Shown here piece after piece: positions 7,243 through 11,390 of a DNA stretch of 11,390 nucleotides (position 1 is its first letter; each line of letters starts with the position of its first letter). The notes below the pieces were generated by a model. It saw only the letters and a program-made list of their open reading frames with translations, did no database searches and had not been told where the DNA came from. The position numbers and the translations under genes are program-made. The stretch is from JAPWJZ01 sp041287865 (GTDB lineage: Bacteria; Pseudomonadota; Alphaproteobacteria; Micavibrionales; UBA2020): assembly GCA_041287865.1 (NCBI GenBank), contig JBGGMV010000117.1:1-11390 (forward strand), written 5' to 3'.

Positions 7243-7308
7243 CCCTCCCTGCCCTGGGGGAAAGAAAGACCGAATATTACGGGACTGGAATATTTACAGA
7301 ACGAATTT

Positions 7309-7384
7309 AGTTGAATGCAGTATTTCGATGCTGCAATCATAGGCCGGGAAGGGCGTCAAAACCCTTCCCGGTCTTATATTTTTT
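7309..7384 (+). repeat. Two-hairpin repeat element, copy B
   Basis: This is the second copy of the element at 7167. TGCAGTAT (7316-7323) pairs with ATGCTGCA (7328-7335) around a TTCG tetraloop. Three further pairs are possible outside an A-A mismatch. A terminator hairpin follows at 7342-7373 and ends in a T tract. As a transcript it would be a compact two-hairpin RNA of about 75 bases. Copies A and B are separated by 67 bases of unrelated sequence. No convincing promoter was found for either copy. Confidence 0.8.
7342..7384 (+). terminator. Intrinsic terminator of copy B, convergent region
   Basis: GGCCGGGAAGGG (7342-7353) pairs with CCCTTCCCGGTC (7362-7373), twelve pairs including one G-T, around the loop CGTCAAAA. 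The sequence TTATATTTTTT follows at 7374-7384. It should stop plus-strand transcription before the convergent gene whose stop is at 7391. On the minus strand no T tract follows, so it is probably one-directional. Confidence 0.85.
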
Positions 7385-7390
7385 CCATTA

Positions 7391-8446
7391 TCAGCTGAAT
7401 GCCTTGCCGTTATCGGGATACGGTGCCGCAGCAGCGGCCTGCTTGTTATAGGCCTGCGCGATGAATTGCTCGCGGGTCATGCCCAGCTGCTGCAAGGCCT
7501 GCGTCAGCGTGGGCAGCTGGTCGGCGTCGGTGATGCCGCATTGCTTGTTTATATCGTCCAGTTTTTCCTGCGTTTGTTTCAGCAGCACGGGTTTTTCAAG
7601 GAATTCGGGAAGCACGACGCCATCCCTGCCGAAAACATTGGGGCCGCAGGAAGCGCCGATCGCCGCGATGTCCTCCGGCTCCAGCCGCACATAGATATGG
7701 CCTGTCTCGTTGCAGGATTTACGTTTGATCACGCCGCCTTGATAATTTCTGAGCGCCTGATCCTGGATGTTATGCTTGAAGCGGTATTCGGCGTTGGCAT
7801 TATCCCAATAAAAACTCTTGCCCAAAGACTGCCGCGCGGCCGAGATGAGCGCATCCTGCACATTGCCGGCCGCTTCCCTGATAGCGTCGAATTCCTCCGC
7901 CGACACGGCGTCGCCCTTAGTTGACTCGCAGATATCGGGCAGGAATACAGCCAGCATGGAATTGAAGAAAGCCTGCTTGGTATAGGCGTCCTGCTCGCAG
8001 CGCTCCTCCAGCGTCACCCAGTCGCGCGGGCAGATGATGATTTTCGTGTCGGGGTTGAAGGGGCTGGCGTGCAGGGCCGCAGATTTCATTTTCTGCAAAG
8101 CATGGGTAGTTTCATGCACCATGGCGGAAAACAGCTTGGCGATGCTCTCCTCCGCGCCCGGGCCATAGGTAATTTCGTTCACGAAGCCGCGCGGCTTGTA
8201 CGAGAAGGAGCAATAATCGGCAAGGCAGGAGCTGAAGAAAATGTCGATCTTCTGCTTGACGCCCGACTGCGCCGCAAGGTCGAGGAACTGGCGGCCGATA
8301 TCTTTCAGCTCGGGATCCTCGATCTTTCCGATCCAATCGCGGGCGGTCGTGAGCGCATTTTCAAGGAAAGCCTCACGCGCCTTTTTGTGGGCGGCCGACT
8401 GCTCCCTGAAGGATCGTTTCAAGCTTTCTTTATCGCTGCTATCCAC
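7391..8446 (-). CDS. HExxH putative metallopeptidase-like protein (DUF6782-like)
   Basis: The protein has 351 residues from a GTG at 8446. GGGTGA four to five bases upstream serves as ribosome binding site. No ATG lies near enough to be an alternative, and the frame closes upstream at a TAA near 8507. HETTHALQ begins at H111 and gives the HExxH zinc motif of metallopeptidases. LEERCEQDAYTKQAF (146-160) offers glutamates for a third ligand. This arrangement resembles DUF6782 putative metallopeptidases, recalled from memory and not searched. There is no signal peptide or membrane segment: the N-terminus is highly charged, so the protein seems cytoplasmic or exported by another route. Eight cysteines are scattered through it. 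The C-terminus has a TLTQALQQLGMTREQFIAQA helix pair and an alanine-rich end. It is the last of four minus-strand genes, 126 bases after its neighbour, and may have its own promoter. The substrate is unknown. Confidence 0.8.
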   Translation of the reverse strand: MDSSDKESLKRSFREQSAAHKKAREAFLENALTTARDWIGKIEDPELKDIGRQFLDLAAQSGVKQKIDIFFSSCLADYCSFSYKPRGFVNEITYGPGAEESIAKLFSAMVHETTHALQKMKSAALHASPFNPDTKIIICPRDWVTLEERCEQDAYTKQAFFNSMLAVFLPDICESTKGDAVSAEEFDAIREAAGNVQDALISAARQSLGKSFYWDNANAEYRFKHNIQDQALRNYQGGVIKRKSCNETGHIYVRLEPEDIAAIGASCGPNVFGRDGVVLPEFLEKPVLLKQTQEKLDDINKQCGITDADQLPTLTQALQQLGMTREQFIAQAYNKQAAAAAPYPDNGKAFS

Positions 8447-8497
8447 AAAATCACCCGTTAACCGCAGTGCCCTGATAGGTCGTAAGCTGTTGTTGTG

Positions 8498-8503
8498 ATT
8501 ATA
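8498..8503 (-). promoter_or_regulatory. Possible -10 element for the HExxH gene
   Basis: The minus strand reads TATAAT here, a perfect -10 consensus in an A+T-rich patch, 51 bases before the GTG start at 8446. At 17-base spacing the would-be -35 is TTATGG (8521-8526), a poor match, so a strong sigma-70 promoter is not established. Confidence 0.35.
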
Positions 8504-8545
8504 TAGTTATACAGCCAATTCCATAATTTATCTATGGCAATTGTA

Positions 8546-8562
8546 TGATTTCAATGAAATCA
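8546..8562. repeat. Perfect inverted repeat between two minus-strand genes
   Basis: TGATTTC and GAAATCA form a perfect seven-base inverted repeat around AAT. A second weaker one lies beside it (AATTCCATA, 7-base spacer, TATGGCAATT at 8517-8542). No T tract follows on either strand, so an operator or processing hairpin is as likely as a terminator. Confidence 0.45.
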
Positions 8563-8572
8563 ACGGGATAGA

Positions 8573-9352
8573 TTACTTGATCGTCACGCTCGTCAGGTAC
8601 TTGGTCATGTCGTAGTCGAGGAAGATGTCGACGTTGGTGACCTCACCCTTGAGAAAGACGTTGGTGATGCGATCGCGCGGGCCGGTGGCGCGATCGATAC
8701 CCATGACGCGTACGCGGATGCGCAGGTACAGGCGGCGGTCATTGTTTTTCTGCTGCGTCATGCGGTCGAGCAGCGCCTTGGCTTCATCAACCGGCAGCTT
8801 CAGGCGATCGATGGTCAGCGGCTGGTTCAGCTGGAACGTGTAGTTGCCGGGGAATATCGCCGACGGCGTCAGGTCATGGCACAGCCTGCGCACTCTGGGC
8901 TCTTCCCCTGTCGTGCCGCCCCAGGCGTCGTAAAGGATCATCGAGCCGACGCGCGTCATGGCGCTTTGCTTACCAAGCGGGAAATCCTGCGTCTCGAAGT
9001 TATAGCGGTCGAGATAGAGCGTGCCGCTCATCTGGTACTGGATGCGGTAGTATTCTTTTTTCGAGCCGATGCGGTTGACGATCTGCTGGCGGATCTTGTT
9101 CCACTCGAAGTCGTTCTTGTACTTGTCGTAGTAAAGGCCGCAGTACATCAGCTTCGCATATTCGTCGGCAATTTTCGGGTTCTGGATGTCGAGACCGCCC
9201 ATCATGATGAGCATCTGCCCGAGTTCGCGGAACGTGGGAATGGCAAAGGCCTCGCCCTTGTCGCCGCCGACAACGGCCGCGCGCGTGGGCGCCGGGTTCA
9301 CAGCGACGACCCCCAGCAACAGCAATCCCAAAAAGGCAAAAACGAATCTCAT
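8573..9352 (-). CDS. Secreted protein of unknown function (possibly DUF4852)
   Basis: The protein has 259 residues. A signal peptide is clear: MR, a hydrophobic stretch at about 3-18, then PTRA with probable cleavage after A25. The mature part has no membrane segment, so it is probably periplasmic. Visible blocks are YAKLMYCGLYYDKYKNDFEW (65-84), a Tyr-rich segment with YYRIQYQMSGTLYLDRYNFE, and a C-terminal beta-rich part with RLYLRIRVRVMGIDR and NVDIFLDYDMTKYLTSV. The tyrosine-rich block and size recall DUF4852 proteins, which have no known function; this is from memory. No catalytic motif is evident. Two cysteines are visible in the mature part, one in each half. GGGGA about nine bases before the ATG is the probable ribosome binding site. 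It lies 60 bases after mutY on the same strand and may be co-transcribed. Confidence 0.8.
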   Translation of the reverse strand: MRFVFAFLGLLLLGVVAVNPAPTRAAVVGGDKGEAFAIPTFRELGQMLIMMGGLDIQNPKIADEYAKLMYCGLYYDKYKNDFEWNKIRQQIVNRIGSKKEYYRIQYQMSGTLYLDRYNFETQDFPLGKQSAMTRVGSMILYDAWGGTTGEEPRVRRLCHDLTPSAIFPGNYTFQLNQPLTIDRLKLPVDEAKALLDRMTQQKNNDRRLYLRIRVRVMGIDRATGPRDRITNVFLKGEVTNVDIFLDYDMTKYLTSVTIK

Positions 9353-9374
9353 CTGATCAAATCCCCGAAAATCT

Positions 9375-9405
9375 CTGTCCTGCCAGCATTTTAACCTTAG
9401 GACAG
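9375..9405 (-). terminator. Weak hairpin after mutY
   Basis: CTGTCCT (9375-9381) and AGGACAG (9399-9405) are perfect complements around a 17-base loop. On the minus strand the hairpin is followed by AGATTTT, a short T run. The long loop and weak tail make it at best a partial terminator between mutY and the secreted-protein gene. Confidence 0.3.
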
Positions 9406-9412
9406 TCCAGAC

Positions 9413-10492
9413 TCAAGCACGTTTGGCGCTGGCCAGCTTCACCGCTTTCTTCATCAGCGTGGGAAGCGCGTAATCGTCGAGTTTTGCATGGGTAATCCAT
9501 ACGCCCTCCGGCGGCTTTTTATTTTTCGTATATGCACCGGTCCAGATTTCCAAAACAAGGTCGAAGTGCGTGAAAGTATGCCGCACCTCTACCTGCAGCG
9601 ATTGAAGGCGCGTAAAGGCCGCCGGCGGTTTCAGCGCCGCAACGCCGCCTTTCTCACCGATCCAGTCGGTGGTGGGCAGCTGGTACATGCCTTCGTAAAG
9701 CCCCTTCCCTGCGCGCTTGTGGATCAAAAACTGGCCTTTGGCGTCGCTGATCCAGAACACCTTGCCGTAGCGCACGGGCCTTGCGGCCTTTGGCAGTTTG
9801 CGCGGCAGTTCTTCGGCGATGCCTTTTTTACGCGCGGCACATTCCTCGCGCCACGGGCAGAGGCCGCATTTCGGATTGCGCGGCGTGCAGACGGTGGCGC
9901 CCAGTTCCATGAAGGCTTGAGTGAAGTCGCCGGGGCTGGGGTTGTCTTTCGCCAGCTTCGCAGCGCCAGCGCGGATTTGTTCTTTTGATAGCGGCAGCGG
10001 TTCTTCGATGGCGAAGAACCGGCTGACCACGCGCTCCACGTTTCCATCCACCGCGACAGCGGGTTGATTGAAAGCGATCGAGGCAATCGCCGCCGCCGTA
10101 TAGGGGCCGATGCCGGGCAGCTCCAGCAGCCCGTCCACCGTTTCGGGGAATGTGCCGCCGTGTTCAGTCGTGACCGCCACGGCGCATTTATGCAGGTTGC
10201 GCGCGCGGGCGTAATAACCAAGCCCCGCCCATGCCGCCAGCACATCATCCAATTTCGCTTTCGCGAGGTCTTTGATCGTCGGCCAGCGATCGATGAATTT
10301 CATGAAGTAAGGCCCGACCGTCACCACCGTCGTCTGCTGCAACATAATTTCCGACAGCCAGACATGATAAGGATCAGGCCGCCTCCCCTTCGTCGCCCGC
10401 CACGGCATCACGCGCTGGTGACGGAGGAACCAGTCGAGGAGAGAGGTTTGGAGTCCTCGTATTTCGGCGCCTTTTAACGACTTATTTTGCAT
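9413..10492 (-). CDS. mutY: Adenine DNA glycosylase MutY
   Basis: MutY removes adenine mispaired with 8-oxoguanine, preventing G:C to T:A mutations. From the ATG at 10492 the protein is 359 residues, normal for the family. SEIMLQQT (47-54) carries catalytic E48. The helix-hairpin-helix LPGIGPYTAAAIA (125-137) and AVDGNVERV follow, with catalytic D149. C202, C209, C212 and C218 form the C-x6-C-x2-C-x5-C iron-sulphur site. The C-terminal NUDIX-like domain from about 240 contains FTH (307-309), the loop that recognises 8-oxoguanine. Positions are +10 or +11 relative to E. coli. The frame is open to 10624, but the extra 44 residues lie over the preceding gene and lack family character. A GGA eight bases upstream supports 10492, and an ATG at 10501 is the alternative. 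The start overlaps the stop of the upstream gene by 11 bases, so translation is probably coupled. Confidence 0.96.
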   Translation of the reverse strand: MQNKSLKGAEIRGLQTSLLDWFLRHQRVMPWRATKGRRPDPYHVWLSEIMLQQTTVVTVGPYFMKFIDRWPTIKDLAKAKLDDVLAAWAGLGYYARARNLHKCAVAVTTEHGGTFPETVDGLLELPGIGPYTAAAIASIAFNQPAVAVDGNVERVVSRFFAIEEPLPLSKEQIRAGAAKLAKDNPSPGDFTQAFMELGATVCTPRNPKCGLCPWREECAARKKGIAEELPRKLPKAARPVRYGKVFWISDAKGQFLIHKRAGKGLYEGMYQLPTTDWIGEKGGVAALKPPAAFTRLQSLQVEVRHTFTHFDLVLEIWTGAYTKNKKPPEGVWITHAKLDDYALPTLMKKAVKLASAKRA

Positions 10493-11363
10493 TTCGTGCA
10501 TCCAAGCAGCCGCGAGATATTTCCGCCATAGCAGCGAAATACGGCCCCTCTCTCTGCAGGAGAATCGCATCTGCAGGTTTAAGGGAATCTGTTCGCTCGA
10601 CAAACGCCCGCGCAGTTTCCTCAACAGGAATTCTAAAACACGCTAATTCACGGTTGAGCCGTTTTAATATACCGCCAACTATCTCGTTACGCTCATCTGC
10701 GCATTTCTCGTTCGACGAATATTTAGGCGGTTCATGCAATTCTACGGCATAGCCAATCCACGCCCCGCTAATTACCGCCTTGCAAAAAGACCTGTTGTTT
10801 GGCTTCTTGAAATCCTGCGCCTTGCATGATGAGTATAAGGCATAAGTGTCGTGCCATTTCGGACCTTTTATCCAAGGACCGTCTTTAGACAGTTCAGGAA
10901 ATGGCCCAAATATGGTTTTAGATCTTGGAAAATTTGAAATGATAGACGAGGCCATCATCAATTCATCGTCATCAAGAAGAATATTCTCTAATCCAGGCAG
11001 CGAGAGATTTTCCTTCTCGACAAATTCTACATACTTAGCCGCAACATCTTTGATACTGACACCGGCTAATCTCCCCATCATGCTTATATCTGCAAGCGCC
11101 GCTTTCATTTCAGGGGCACATGGCATTGAATTGTGGAAGATTGCCCACAAGGCCATCGAAGACGAATAAAAGGCGCTTCGCAAGACCGCCGCGCAATACG
11201 TGTTTTCAAATTTTTCTTTTTTAAGCCCGTCGCGGCAGTCCTGATAAAGAATAGAATCCAGCGGAGATATTTTTGTGTCAGGCGACACTGATTGCTGCCC
11301 GACTGATGGTCGGGGCAGACACAGGCACAAAAGAACGGCCAATAAAATTGCCTTGTTTTTCAT
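10482..11363 (-). CDS. Secreted tandem Rap1a/Tai-like protein of unknown function
   Basis: The protein has 293 residues. A signal peptide covers about 1-22 (KNK, hydrophobic ILLAVLLCLCL, PRPSVG). The mature part consists of two related modules. The first has C43, C57 and C82, the second C180, C194 and C221, so the first cysteine pair is 14 apart in both. Each begins with LY..C and contains a later helix (VSIKDVAAKYVEFVEKENLS against IPVEETARAFVERTDS). The helical, cysteine-anchored pattern resembles Rap1a/Tai-type periplasmic proteins, some of which are immunity proteins for type VI effectors. The family link is from memory and no effector gene is nearby, so immunity is not claimed. The gene is A+T-richer than its surroundings: 22 of 60 G+C at 10921-10980, against 40 of 60 at 2401-2460 in pepN. 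Transfer or relaxed selection is possible. It leads the minus-strand run and overlaps mutY by 11 bases. Confidence 0.8.
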   Translation of the reverse strand: MKNKAILLAVLLCLCLPRPSVGQQSVSPDTKISPLDSILYQDCRDGLKKEKFENTYCAAVLRSAFYSSSMALWAIFHNSMPCAPEMKAALADISMMGRLAGVSIKDVAAKYVEFVEKENLSLPGLENILLDDDELMMASSIISNFPRSKTIFGPFPELSKDGPWIKGPKWHDTYALYSSCKAQDFKKPNNRSFCKAVISGAWIGYAVELHEPPKYSSNEKCADERNEIVGGILKRLNRELACFRIPVEETARAFVERTDSLKPADAILLQREGPYFAAMAEISRGCLDARNAK

Positions 11364-11390
11364 TAGTGCCTGTCTCGAAACCCTATGGAC

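Noticed and set aside
7163..7390. A CRISPR array or riboswitch
   Set aside because: There are only two copies, each self-complementary with a terminator, and they lie after a gene rather than before one on the plus strand.
10493..10624. A 44-residue N-terminal extension of MutY
   Set aside because: It lies over the upstream gene in another frame and has no counterpart in MutY proteins; the ATG at 10492 gives a normal length.
10482..11363. A type VI effector-immunity pair
   Set aside because: The modules resemble Rap1a/Tai proteins, but no effector-like gene is adjacent, so an immunity role cannot be supported.

Overview
The window looks like a piece of an alphaproteobacterial chromosome. 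The main evidence is a complete CcrM-type GANTC adenine methyltransferase, which has a DPPY motif, a DPFFGTG SAM motif and the C-terminal CcrM/RAMA domain. It lies directly downstream of rnhB, on DNA that is G+C-rich and in which GANTC sites are scarce outside the ccrM leader. Nothing I can read narrows the lineage further. There is no transposase, phage gene, CRISPR array, tRNA or rRNA.

The plus-strand half (1-7162) is tightly packed. A truncated gene end overlaps a VOC (glyoxalase/epimerase-fold) protein. Then follow pepN (M1 aminopeptidase N), a zinc-ribbon SAM-methyltransferase-like protein, rnhB (RNase HII), ccrM and a two-helix membrane protein that starts inside the ccrM stop codon. 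A strong intrinsic terminator at 6248-6283 closes this block. Gaps between these genes are 2-20 bases or overlaps, except the 73-base rnhB-ccrM gap. That gap and the first codons of ccrM hold five GANTC sites in 62 bases, a likely methylation-sensitive control region for ccrM. A separate unit follows: an exported OmpA-domain protein preceded by an 11-base-phased array of TTGTCAC/TTGTAAC-like heptamers, typical of OmpR/PhoB-family regulator sites.

The convergent intergenic region (7163-7390) is the most unusual part. It holds two diverged copies of a roughly 75-base element. Each copy has a TGCAGTAT/ATGCTGCA hairpin followed by a G+C-rich terminator-like hairpin with a conserved loop. Only the second copy has a strong T tract. 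This could be a duplicated small RNA or 3'-UTR element, or a dispersed repeat.

The minus-strand half (11363 down to 7391) carries, in transcription order, four genes. First is an A+T-rich secreted protein made of two cysteine-patterned Rap1a/Tai-like repeats. Next is mutY (adenine glycosylase), whose likely start overlaps that gene's end by 11 bases. Then come a secreted protein of unknown function (possibly DUF4852) and a signal-less HExxH protein resembling DUF6782 putative metallopeptidases.

Functionally, the window combines genome-maintenance genes (rnhB, ccrM, mutY), peptide catabolism (pepN) and several envelope or hypothetical proteins. I see no obvious defence island or biosynthetic cluster. 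The most promising undescribed signals are non-coding: the GANTC cluster, the phased heptamers and the duplicated hairpin element.
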